A stretch of DNA of 38,851 nt, taken from an uncultured Oscillibacter sp. (GTDB lineage Bacteria; Bacillota; Clostridia; Oscillospirales; Oscillospiraceae). A model generated the notes under the pieces. That model saw only the letters and a program-made list of their open reading frames with translations. It made no database searches and had not been told where the DNA came from. Where the stretch lies: contig CATNDT010000006.1 in the NCBI GenBank assembly GCA_950097035.1, positions 1 to 38,851 on the forward strand. Direction: 5' to 3'. Within the stretch, counting starts at the first letter, position 1; each line of letters starts with the position of its first letter. Shown in pieces: positions 25,808 through 33,356 of the stretch. The position numbers and the translations under genes were made by a program.

Positions 25808-26126
25808 AGTGGATCAGCAGCAGATCAATGTAGTCCGTATCCAGCCGGTCCAGAGTCCGCTCTACGGCGTCCGGCTGCTCATAGAACGGGGGCCACAGCT
25901 TGGTCTCCAGAAAGATTTCCTCCCGCTTCAGCCCGGACTTCTTCATGGCCCGGCCCACGGCCCGCTCGTTGATATAGGCGTTGGCGGTGTCGATCAGCCG
26001 ACAGCCGCACGCCAGGGCGCTGAGACAAGAGGCCTCGGTCTCATCCGGGATCAGCAGAAAGGTCCCAATACCCGCCATGGGCATTTCCACGCCATTGTTC
26101 AATTTGATAGTCTCTTGTGCGTTCAT
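25806..26126 (-). pseudogene. Aldo/keto reductase, truncated after about 106 residues
   Basis: From ATG 26126 (GGGAGA upstream) the frame encodes MNAQETIKLNNGVEMPMAGI, RLIDTANAYINERAVG (catalytic Tyr region), LETKLWPPF (catalytic Lys) and TDYIDLLLIH, then stops exactly at the catalytic histidine. The remaining two-thirds of the barrel is absent. Relationship to the AKR5 group (2,5-diketogluconate reductase-like) is clear. Inactive. Confidence 0.75.
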
Positions 26127-26149
26127 ATGGTCATTCTCCCTAAATGTCA

Positions 26150-26186
26150 AAGTGGGGTATTCTTTAATGAAAAGAATACCCCACTT
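26150..26186. repeat. Perfect 16-bp inverted repeat
   Basis: AAGTGGGGTATTCTTT and AAAGAATACCCCACTT flank a five-base spacer, between the LysR stop and the start of the aldo/keto-reductase remnant (24 bases upstream of its ATG). No U-tract on either strand. A hairpin or a large operator; the adjacent LysR regulator is the natural candidate to bind it. Confidence 0.8.
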
Positions 26187-26202
26187 CACATGAAAACAGA
26201 AG

Positions 26203-26231
26203 TAGAAAAAGGTTGATAAGTATCAACCTTT
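26203..26231 (-). terminator. Terminator of the LysR gene
   Basis: On the minus strand AAAGGTTGAT, four-base loop, ATCAACCTTT followed by TTTC. It starts four bases below the LysR stop codon. Confidence 0.75.
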
Positions 26232-26234
26232 GGG

Positions 26235-27134
26235 TTACTGCTTCCCGCGCATGACCTGGGCAATCGTATCCATCAGCGTTTGAACTGCCGGAGAAGGCGT
26301 TGGCGAGTGCAGCAGCCCGAAGGGGATGGAGTAGTTCCAATCCAGTGGGAGGACCTTCAGCAGAGGGTGAACGCCCTCCCACTGGGGCACCGCCATCAAC
26401 AGGGCGTTTTCATGCTCACATTGATTGAATACCTCCAGGCTGTAAAAGGAGAAATCCACGATTTGAATCTCCGGGTGTTCCGCCCACAGCTCGTCCCGGA
26501 GACGGTCTACCGATTTGCTCCAGTTGCGTTTCATCAGCATCAGCCGCTGACCGCTTAAATCCTCGATGGACAGGCGTTTCTTCTGGGCCAGCGGATGATA
26601 AATGGACACGGCACAGCAGATAGGGACCTGCATCAGCTCCATGGCGTCACAGCAGCGCAGGGCCAGCATGGTCTCATCGAAAATACCCGCCACCAGGTCG
26701 ATGTTCCGCCCCAGGTTCGCCAGAATCTCTCTGGCGTTTTCCGGGGTGTTGTCAAAGTTCACCATTTCGAACTTCAGCTCCGGGTGCAGCGCATGGACCT
26801 GGGGCCACAGATCCATCAAAAACTGGCTGGGCGTCATCAGGGAGGTCCCGATCCGGATGATGCTCTCGTTGCTCTGCATGGCGTTTTTGGCCCGCACCTG
26901 TGCGTCTTTGGCATATTGAATCATGTACTTGGCATCCTGATAGTAGGACTTGCCCGCGTTGGTCAGGATCAGGCCGCGGGGAGTCCTTTGAAAGAGCTGG
27001 ACCTCAAGGCTGCCCTCCAGCAGATTGATCTGCTTCATGACGGCGGTAGAGGAGATGTAGAGCGCCTCCGCCGCTTTGGAGAAGCTCCCAGCATCGGCCA
27101 CTTGGATGAAAGTGTCTAATTGATGGTTATACAT
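26235..27134 (-). CDS. LysR-family transcriptional regulator
   Basis: 299 residues. HTH at about 3-62 (FIQVADAGSFSKAAEALYIS, STAVMKQINLLEGSL) and a substrate-binding co-inducer domain of the usual length after about 90. It stands at the upstream end of the redox/esterase locus, same strand, with its own promoter: a TATAAT lies at 27182-27187 on the minus strand, about 50 bases before the start. Probably controls the aldo/keto-reductase/DUF4405/alcohol-dehydrogenase part. Ribosome site GAGGAA. Complete. Confidence 0.92.
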   Translation of the reverse strand: MYNHQLDTFIQVADAGSFSKAAEALYISSTAVMKQINLLEGSLEVQLFQRTPRGLILTNAGKSYYQDAKYMIQYAKDAQVRAKNAMQSNESIIRIGTSLMTPSQFLMDLWPQVHALHPELKFEMVNFDNTPENAREILANLGRNIDLVAGIFDETMLALRCCDAMELMQVPICCAVSIYHPLAQKKRLSIEDLSGQRLMLMKRNWSKSVDRLRDELWAEHPEIQIVDFSFYSLEVFNQCEHENALLMAVPQWEGVHPLLKVLPLDWNYSIPFGLLHSPTPSPAVQTLMDTIAQVMRGKQ

Positions 27135-27181
27135 GGCGTATTCCTCACAGAATCAGAGTCTTTATGTGGATGAATGCAGAG

Positions 27182-27187
27182 ATTATA
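27182..27187 (-). promoter_or_regulatory. -10 element of the LysR gene
   Basis: TATAAT on the minus strand within GTGCTATAATCTC. A TAGCTT 18 bases upstream could be a poor -35; TTGAGT is nearer consensus but only 14 bases away. LysR binding near here for autoregulation would be usual. Confidence 0.45.
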
Positions 27188-27333
27188 GCACAAAAACTTT
27201 AACTCAAGCTATACTCACGGCAAAAATTCTCTTACAATTCTCATCCTATATATCTGAACAGGGAACACAAGACGCAGAGCAAACCATGCTTGCGTATGCG
27301 TGGATGCAGGAAACACGGCGGGCCGCAAGGGGA

Positions 27334-27726
27334 CTAAGAAATGTCCCTCTCTGGCTGGTTGATTTCGCTGCGAAGACCGGGTACGGACGTCCGTTCCAAT
27401 ACGAGCTGTGTCTGTTCCACCAATTCAGTGATGCGTTTTTTCAAGCTGCTCCGGTTCTGATAGGGCAGGATACGGCCGCGCAGTTCCTCCACCAGTTCCT
27501 CTCCGGAGCGCGGCTCACCCAGCTGGCGCAGCTCCCGGCCATAGGCGTACAACGCCAGCGCGGAAGCCAGCTCCATGCAGCCCATAGCCGCCTCCGAATA
27601 ATTCCAACGCATGAGCAGGATGATGGGGGAGAGGACCGCCACCAGCACCCAACCCACTGCCTTTCTGGCTTTTTCATCGGTAAGGACGATGACAGCGGCT
27701 TTCGCCAGCAGAGCGGGATTAGCCAA
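27334..27726 (-). pseudogene. Head of an ICE cell-wall hydrolase joined to another gene's tail
   Basis: The frame starts at TTG 27726. Its first 38 residues (MANPALLAKAAVIVLTDEKA, then VGWVLVAVLSPIILLM) match the membrane-anchored N-terminus of the lysozyme/CHAP-type hydrolases of Tn1549-like ICEs. After that the sequence changes to an unrelated charged helical segment (GRELRQLGEPRSGEELVEEL) and stops; no hydrolase domain follows. I read it as an internal deletion that fused two ICE genes. Confidence 0.5.
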
Positions 27727-28375
27727 GGGTCATCCCTCCGCTTTTCCAGAAGCTCCTCCGCGATCCAGTTGTCATGGCCTTCGCAGGTCAGCATATGCAG
27801 CGTCCTCCAGGCGCTGGGACCACCGGAGATCCCTTTCTCCACCAGCGTGGACAATGTGCGAAAGGCTTTGTCCGCGGCAAACTGCTCCAGGAGGCAGGAC
27901 GGCGCGGCGGTGATCTGTTCCTCACCGCACTGCTTGATGATCTCCTTGGCAATGAAGCGGTGATCCAAGTAGGCATAGCTGGCTATCTCGCCCTGGAAGG
28001 ACAGAGACAGATCCGGCACATAGTGATCTGCCGCCGCCAGCAGGAGCCGCACTCTGTCCGCATCCGCAATGTCTACTGCTTTCTGACAGGCAGTGCGGTA
28101 AACGTCTTCAGAAAAGTGCACATCATTGGCAAGCACCAAGGCCATCACCCTGACTCCCACATTGCCAAGCCTCCCGGCCGCCGCAATGAGAAGATCGTCC
28201 GCGTGTTCTGCCAGTGGTCATCCAAGAGAAAATACTCGTCCGGCAGATAGCCCATACCCTCCAGCCGGTGCTTCAGTTCCTCATAGACCTCCTGCGCCAC
28301 AGGCTGGCCGGCGTACACCAGCTTGCAGGGGTCCGCTTCAGAGGGCTTCCACTGCTCCAGTTCAATTACATTCAT
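27727..28375 (-). pseudogene. Frameshifted ICE-associated protein of unknown function
   Basis: ATG 28375 begins MNVIELEQWKPSEADPCKLV and runs to LPDEYFLLDDH, where a one-base slip near 28208-28212 moves the reading frame. The continuing frame encodes EHADDLLIAAAGRLGNVGVR, then a long helical region (ADRVRLLLAAADHYVPDLSL to LLEKRRDD). Together about 215 residues. The track shows the second part as starting at GTG 28160, but coding sequence clearly extends upstream of that. The far end runs antisense of nothing and into the next gene without its own stop. Family not recognised; it resembles cytosolic helical ICE proteins. Confidence 0.5.
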
Positions 28376-28398
28376 TTTCTCTGTCCTCCATAAATCAT

Positions 28399-28427
28399 TT
28401 GGAATTTAAGCGGGAATAGGATATAAT
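28399..28427 (+). promoter_or_regulatory. Sigma-A promoter of the GNAT gene
   Basis: TTGGAA (28399-28404), 17-base spacer, TATAAT (28422-28427). Good match to the vegetative consensus, 39 bases upstream of ATG 28466. Confidence 0.75.
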
Positions 28428-28465
28428 AAAAATCACAATTGAAGATCAATTTTGGGGGTGCTGTT

Positions 28466-28969
28466 ATGGAAATTAGAAGAGAGACCACATCCGACTACGA
28501 CGCAGTCTATCAGGTGGTTCGAGACGCCTTCGCCTCGGCGGAAGAGCGGGATGGAAATGAGCAGGACTTGGTGGCGAAACTCCGCTCCGATCCGTCGCTG
28601 GCCCTGTCCCTGGTGGCGGTGGAAAACGGTAAAATCGTGGGCCATATCCTGTTCACCAAGGCCGAGGTGGATGGACATCCCGTGCTGGCCCTTGCGCCGT
28701 TGTCAGTACTTCCGGAGTATCAGAGACGTGGGATCGGTCTGGCTCTGATGGCCGAGGGCCACCGCGTGGTTCGAGCACTGGGTTATGACTATTCGGTAGT
28801 TCTGGGACATGAGGACTACTACCCCAAGGCCGGCTACCGCCCAGCAGGTGAATATGGGATCAAGCCGCCCTTTGAGGTCCCGGATAAGAATTTTATGGCG
28901 CTCAAACTGAATCCCGCCGCCCAAAACCTCAACGGCACAATGAGGTATGATCCCGCATTTGGGATTTAG
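28466..28969 (+). CDS. GNAT-family N-acetyltransferase
   Basis: 167 residues from ATG 28466 (MEIRRETTSDYDAVYQVVRD); the track's start at TTG 28439 is inside the leader. Acetyl-CoA binding motif LSVLPEYQRRGIGLALMAEG and the preceding LALAP strand; HEDYYPKAGYRPAGEYG is the family's C-terminal signature. Similar to YhbS-type acetyltransferases. Cytosolic; substrate unknown. First plus-strand gene of the cargo block, with a clear promoter, and 34 bases ahead of the DNA polymerase gene. Confidence 0.9.
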   Translation: MEIRRETTSDYDAVYQVVRDAFASAEERDGNEQDLVAKLRSDPSLALSLVAVENGKIVGHILFTKAEVDGHPVLALAPLSVLPEYQRRGIGLALMAEGHRVVRALGYDYSVVLGHEDYYPKAGYRPAGEYGIKPPFEVPDKNFMALKLNPAAQNLNGTMRYDPAFGI

Positions 28970-29003
28970 GACGTACTGACATGGTGGAAAGGGAGACCGC
29001 ATT

Positions 29004-30512
29004 ATGAAGGAGCGAACATATCTCGCCATCGATCTGCGCAGTTTTTATGCATCCGTCGAATGCGTTGAGCGCGGCCTTAATCCCCTGACCACCAATCTTG
29101 TGGTAGCTGACCTGAGCCGGACAGAGAAGACCATCTGTCTGGCGGTCACGCCCTCCCTGAAGGCATGGGGTATCTCAGGCCGAGCCCGCCTGTTCGAGGT
29201 GGTGCAGCGGGTCAAGGAGGTCAATGCCCGGCGGCTGCAATCCGCACCGGGCCGGCAGTTCATCGGCGCCTCCTCTGACGATACCGAGTTGAAAACCAAC
29301 CCGAGCCTGGCAGTGGACTACATCGTGGCTCCGCCCCGGATGGCCCGCTACATGGATTGGAGCACCAGGGTCTACAACGTCTATTTGAAATACATTGCAC
29401 CCGAGGATATCCACAACTACAGCATCGACGAGGTGCTGATGGATGTGACCAATTATCTGGACACCTATAAACTCACCGCCCGTGAACTGGCCAGAAAGAT
29501 CATCCTGGATGTGCTGGAGACCACCGGCATCACTGCCACGGCGGGGATCGGTCCCAACCTGTATCTTTGCAAGGTTGCTATGGATATCATGGGCAAGCAT
29601 ATCAAACCGGATCAATATGGCGTTCGGATTGCCAAGCTGACCGAGATGTCCTACCGCCGCCTGTTTTGGGACCACCGGCCTCTCACGGACTTCTGGCGGG
29701 TGGGGGCTGGCTATGCCAGGAAGCTGGAGTGGTGCGGGCTGTATACGATGGGCGATATTGCCCGCTGCTCTCTGGAAAATGAGGACTTGCTCTATAAGCT
29801 GTTCGGTGTAAACGCGGAGCTGCTCATTGATCACGCCTGGGGCTGGGAGCCCTGCACAATGGCGGATATCAAGGCATATAAACCGGAGTCCAAGAGCATC
29901 GGTTCCGGCCAGGTCCTGCAATGTCCCTACAGTTATGAAAAGGCCCGGCTGGTGGTGAAGGAGATGGCGGATCAGCTGGCGCTGGATCTGGTGGACAAGG
30001 GTCTGGTTACCGATCAGCTGGTGCTGACGGTGGGCTATGACCGGGACAACCTTAACGACCCGGAACGAAGGAAAAAGTACCGTGGACAGGTCACAAAGGA
30101 TCGTTATGGCCGGGATGTCCCCAAGCACGCCCACGGCACCGCCAATTTGGAAGAATACACTGCCTCCACAAAACGCATCATCACCGCCGTATTGGAGCTG
30201 TTTGACCGTATCATTGACCGGGATTTACTGGTCCGCCGTTTTTACCTCACGGCCACCCGTGTTGAGGATGAAGAATCTGCCCCGGACAAAAAGGCGTTTG
30301 ACCAGATCGACCTTTTTACCGATTATGCCGCCAGGCAGGAGCAAGAATCGCAAGAGTCCGCTGAGCTGGAACGGGAGAAAAAGCTCCAACGTGCTATGCT
30401 GGACATTAAAAGGCGATATGGCAAAAACGCGATTCTCAAAGGCATGAATTTGGAAGAAGGGGCTACGGCCAAAGACCGCAACAACACCATTGGAGGGCAT
30501 CGCAGTGGGTAA
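29004..30512 (+). CDS. Y-family DNA polymerase (UmuC-like)
   Basis: 502 residues. Catalytic carboxylates are in LAIDLRSFYASVECVERGL (first Asp) and NYSIDEVLMDVT (Asp-Glu pair), with thumb/little-finger region TATAGIGPNLYLCKVAMDIM and a C-terminal extension rich in charged residues. Length and SIDE motif place it with the UmuC/UvrX type carried on clostridial ICEs and phages. Translesion synthesis in the cytosol. It overlaps the YolD gene by eight bases, the usual pairing. No LexA-type box is visible in its leader. Ribosome site in GGAAAGGGAGACC. Confidence 0.95.
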   Translation: MKERTYLAIDLRSFYASVECVERGLNPLTTNLVVADLSRTEKTICLAVTPSLKAWGISGRARLFEVVQRVKEVNARRLQSAPGRQFIGASSDDTELKTNPSLAVDYIVAPPRMARYMDWSTRVYNVYLKYIAPEDIHNYSIDEVLMDVTNYLDTYKLTARELARKIILDVLETTGITATAGIGPNLYLCKVAMDIMGKHIKPDQYGVRIAKLTEMSYRRLFWDHRPLTDFWRVGAGYARKLEWCGLYTMGDIARCSLENEDLLYKLFGVNAELLIDHAWGWEPCTMADIKAYKPESKSIGSGQVLQCPYSYEKARLVVKEMADQLALDLVDKGLVTDQLVLTVGYDRDNLNDPERRKKYRGQVTKDRYGRDVPKHAHGTANLEEYTASTKRIITAVLELFDRIIDRDLLVRRFYLTATRVEDEESAPDKKAFDQIDLFTDYAARQEQESQESAELEREKKLQRAMLDIKRRYGKNAILKGMNLEEGATAKDRNNTIGGHRSG

Positions 30513-30900
30513 ATATGACGATATTATCAATTTGCCGCACCATGTATCCACTACCCGCCACCGTATGTCCATGTTAGAGCGTGCTGCTCAGTTCCAACCC
30601 TTTCGAGCCCTGGTTGGCTATGAGGACGCAGTCCATGAGACAGCCCGGCTGACTGATGAGCGTGCGGAGCTGACGGAGGATGAGAAGTCGCTTCTGGATA
30701 CAAAGCTGCAAGAGCTGGCGGGCAAAATCGGCAGTCAGCCTTGGGTAACGGTCACTTATTTTCGGCCGGACAAAAAGAAAGCCGGAGGTGAGTATGTTAC
30801 CACAACCGGCCAGCTCAAAAGAATTCATGATTTTGAGGGAGCTTTGCTCCTCGCAGGGGGAAAACGAATCCTGATTGAGGATATTCTGGACATACGGTAA
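30505..30900 (+). CDS. YolD-like protein
   Basis: 131 residues from GTG 30505 (MGKYDDIINLPHHVSTTRHR), chosen because GGAGG lies eight bases upstream; the track starts at a TTG five codons earlier. The segment HRMSMLERAAQFQPFRALVG and a beta-rich C-terminus (VTVTYFRPDKKKAGGEYVTT) are diagnostic of YolD, the usual partner of UmuC-type polymerases in Firmicutes; its function is thought to be regulatory. Overlap with the polymerase stop gives coupled translation. Confidence 0.9.
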   Translation: MGKYDDIINLPHHVSTTRHRMSMLERAAQFQPFRALVGYEDAVHETARLTDERAELTEDEKSLLDTKLQELAGKIGSQPWVTVTYFRPDKKKAGGEYVTTTGQLKRIHDFEGALLLAGGKRILIEDILDIR

Positions 30901-30938
30901 GACCTAAACTCCCGGTTGGAAATCATAAAGGAGAAATC

Positions 30939-31895
30939 ATGCGAAAATTCAATATTCTGTCCAAAATTTATGGCTGTGTTTTCATCCTTTCCTTTTTGGC
31001 TTTGGCTGGCTGCTCTGGAGACTGCTTGGCAAATCGACCGCCGGTGGAGACGCAGGCATCCGAACAAACCGCACAGACACCGGTTGAGGAGCCTCTCCCG
31101 GCTGAAGCCCAAGCAGAAATCGTAGGGCCGGTAATAGAAGACGCAGATTGGGAGGATTCCTTTAATGGATTAAACGGTGCGGCTGTGATCTATGATCCGG
31201 CGGAAAATTGCTATCAAATCTACCAGCCGGAGTTGGCATCTACACGGCGTTCTCCCTGTTCTACTTTCAAGATCATATCCTCCTTGATCGCCTTGGAACA
31301 TGGGATAATTGACGCGGACGCTTCTCTACGCCCTTGGAGCGGAGAGACTTTCTGGAACACAGACTGGAATCGGGACATTGATTTTCCAGGTGCGTTCCGA
31401 ACCTCCTGCGTCTGGTATTTCCGAGAGGTCATTGATGAGATCGGGGCAGATACGATGCAGGCCGAGTTATCGAAGCTCCAATATGGCAACTGCGATATTT
31501 CCGATTGGGAGGGCCGACTGAATACGAACAACAGCAATCCTGCGCTGACCGGCTTCTGGATCGAATCTTCACTGCTCATTTCGCCAAAAGAACAGACGGA
31601 GGTCATGGAGCGTATCTTCGGGAACCATGCGGATCACCTTTCTGGAGTTCTTGACCAGATGAAAGCGGTCATGCTGCTCCCGGAACCAGGTGACGCAGAG
31701 TTCTCCATTTACGGAAAGACAGGCATGGGAAAGGCTTACGGGGTGGTTGTTGATGCCTGGTTTACAGGCTTTGCAGATACGGCCAGTAAACGTATATTCT
31801 TTTGTGTGTATTTAGGGGAGAGCGACGGCAAAAATGTATCCAGCATGCGGGCAAAGGAGATCGCAGTCACAATACTGTCTAATTATTTGCGGTAA
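30939..31895 (+). CDS. Class D beta-lactamase (lipoprotein)
   Basis: 318 residues. Lipobox LALAGC at residue 25, then a spacer and a serine beta-lactamase domain from about 70. Motifs in order: S-x-x-K in PCSTFK, S-x-V in TSCVWYF, YGN in KLQYGNCDIS, the omega-loop tryptophan context FWIESSLLISPKEQ, and KTG in IYGKTGMGK. All catalytic class D motifs are present, so it is likely active against penicillins. No transmembrane sensor or peptidase region precedes it, so it is not BlaR1. Ribosome site AAAGGAG at ATG 30939. It follows YolD by 38 bases, as ICE cargo. Confidence 0.92.
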   Translation: MRKFNILSKIYGCVFILSFLALAGCSGDCLANRPPVETQASEQTAQTPVEEPLPAEAQAEIVGPVIEDADWEDSFNGLNGAAVIYDPAENCYQIYQPELASTRRSPCSTFKIISSLIALEHGIIDADASLRPWSGETFWNTDWNRDIDFPGAFRTSCVWYFREVIDEIGADTMQAELSKLQYGNCDISDWEGRLNTNNSNPALTGFWIESSLLISPKEQTEVMERIFGNHADHLSGVLDQMKAVMLLPEPGDAEFSIYGKTGMGKAYGVVVDAWFTGFADTASKRIFFCVYLGESDGKNVSSMRAKEIAVTILSNYLR

Positions 31896-31915
31896 AAATG
31901 TCCACACCCCCTGTC

Positions 31916-32695
31916 CTACCGTCCACCCGCCTTTCCAAACAGCTCCGCTTTATGGGGCGGAGCCTTCACCTCCAGCAGATACCGCTCGTTGCCGCACTTG
32001 TAGAGGCAGACGCCCCGCTGGGGGTAGCGGATCAGCTCAAATTCGGACTCCTCCAGCTGGAGGTTGTCCATATAGAACCGCTTATCCACACTGCCGGCGT
32101 TGAAGAGGAACTGGTGGGTGGGGATGGCGAAGAGAGGCCGGGTCAGCTCCCGGATGCCGTCCACATCGAAGTCCTCCAGATTCTGACTGGCGAGGATGAG
32201 GGCGGATTCTTTCTTCCGCACCCGCTTGAGGGTGTTGCGGATATACTCAATGGTGGTCACGTTGGAGAGCCAGATGTACAGCTCATCCAGCGTGGCCACC
32301 GTGTTTCCCTCCGTCAGCAGCTTGTCGCTGAGGTAGGAGAGAACATTGAAGAGCACGGCGTCCTCGGCCGGAGTTGCCCGGGATGAGGACGCTGGCGGTG
32401 GTCTTGTCTTCTGCTCTCCGGTCCAAATCTACAATAATATTAGAGCCGTAGCGGTCCCTGCCAATGTAGAAGCCGTTGGGATCGTTTTTGTCGGAGTAAT
32501 TGAACGGGAACAGATTCGCCACCGATAAGGCCGGGAGGACACGCTCGTACAGGGAGCCGAAGACGTTACTGCCCGCCGGGGTGGAGGCGAGAAAGCCCTC
32601 CCGCTGGCGCAGGAGGACGCGGTCGGCACTCAGTTTGGAACGGGTCAGCTCAGCGGTCATATCGTCCCGGAGGGCGCGGAGGCCGTCCGTATTCA
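31916..32695 (-). pseudogene. VirB4/TraE-like conjugation ATPase, P-loop and core deleted
   Basis: Two frames. The upstream piece (starting about 32695) has LRALRDDMTAELTRSKLSAD to GFYIGRDRYGSNIIVDLDRR and SVLIPGNSGRG; the last residues are the beginning of Walker A (usually GNSGQGKS). There it jumps, with a frame change near 32360, to EDAVLFNVLSYLSDKLLTEG, then the Walker B-like TLDELYIWLSN and the usual C-terminus (RYPQRGVCLYKCGNERYLL). Roughly 200 residues including the lysine of Walker A are missing, and the N-terminal third is gone too. The conjugation machinery is therefore dead here. Confidence 0.8.
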
Positions 32696-33065
32696 ATGGC
32701 TTATTGGTTGGGATGACTTTGAGACTGAGGACGATGAAAACGAATATGAGCGGCAACAATTGCAGCAGGCGGGTATAATGGAGCAGGAAATGATGAAAAA
32801 GATTGCCCGCCAAGCCGGGTATGAACTTAGTTATCGAGGTTCTCCAATAGGCAGTGAAAATTATATTCTATCAAGTAGTTCCGGCGAAACAGTAGGGCTT
32901 ACTATATCAGAGTACTTGGACTTTTGGTATGATTTTATGGATTATGCGGTCTTCCGGCTCAAATGGACAATTGAGACAAAATGTAACCGCAATAAAGTTA
33001 CAATAGATATGGTTGCTCGGCTTGCCGCCTGCAAAACCTTGATAGCTCTGGAGTTTTTTAACTGA
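32690..33065 (+). CDS. Unknown protein, 3' part of a truncated gene
   Basis: A plus-strand frame encodes WDDFETEDDENEYERQQLQQ, then MEQEMMKKIARQAGYELSYR (ATG 32778) and continues to LAACKTLIALEFFN. It abuts the VirB4 remnant at about 32690 and has no ribosome site there, so its 5' end was probably lost at that joint; a shorter product from ATG 32778 is possible. Acidic start, helical middle; I recognise no family. Followed by a stem-loop. Confidence 0.45.
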
Positions 33066-33070
33066 TATGC

Positions 33071-33105
33071 AGCAGCCCGAAAATCCAATAGATTTCCGGG
33101 CTGCT
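33071..33105 (+). terminator. Stem-loop after the unknown plus-strand gene
   Basis: AGCAGCCCGAAAATC and GATTTCCGGGCTGCT pair over 14 of 15 positions around a short loop. No long U-tract, but it lies five bases after the stop codon at 33065 and is the natural 3' end. Confidence 0.6.
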
Positions 33106-33356
33106 GGGACGCCGTGAAGAATTCAGTTCCCGACTTTCCAGTTCACAGCCTGTCTGAGAGGGCGGAGCAGGCCTTTTCGGGTTTGTTTGATGGTATTCGC
33201 TCGAAAGTCAAAAATTCTTTGGCGCTGTTCTTGCCGCCGTTTCCGCTCGCATATTTTCTGTTTTGAGCTGACATACGAAGCAAAATGTATCAGTGCCGGT
33301 GATATTGCCGTTGTTCCGCAAAATTTTTATGCACACCGATGACATTTTTATTGAGC
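33106..33356. other. Intergenic region between convergent transcripts
   Basis: About 250 bases between the stem-loop and the symporter stop. No gene with a ribosome site was seen on either strand; the track ORF 33208..33579 is a shadow of the symporter end. Nothing else of note. Confidence 0.6.

Noticed and set aside
29004-29030. CGAACATATCTCG resembling a LexA box at the polymerase start
   Set aside because: It lies inside the first codons and has only one good half-site.
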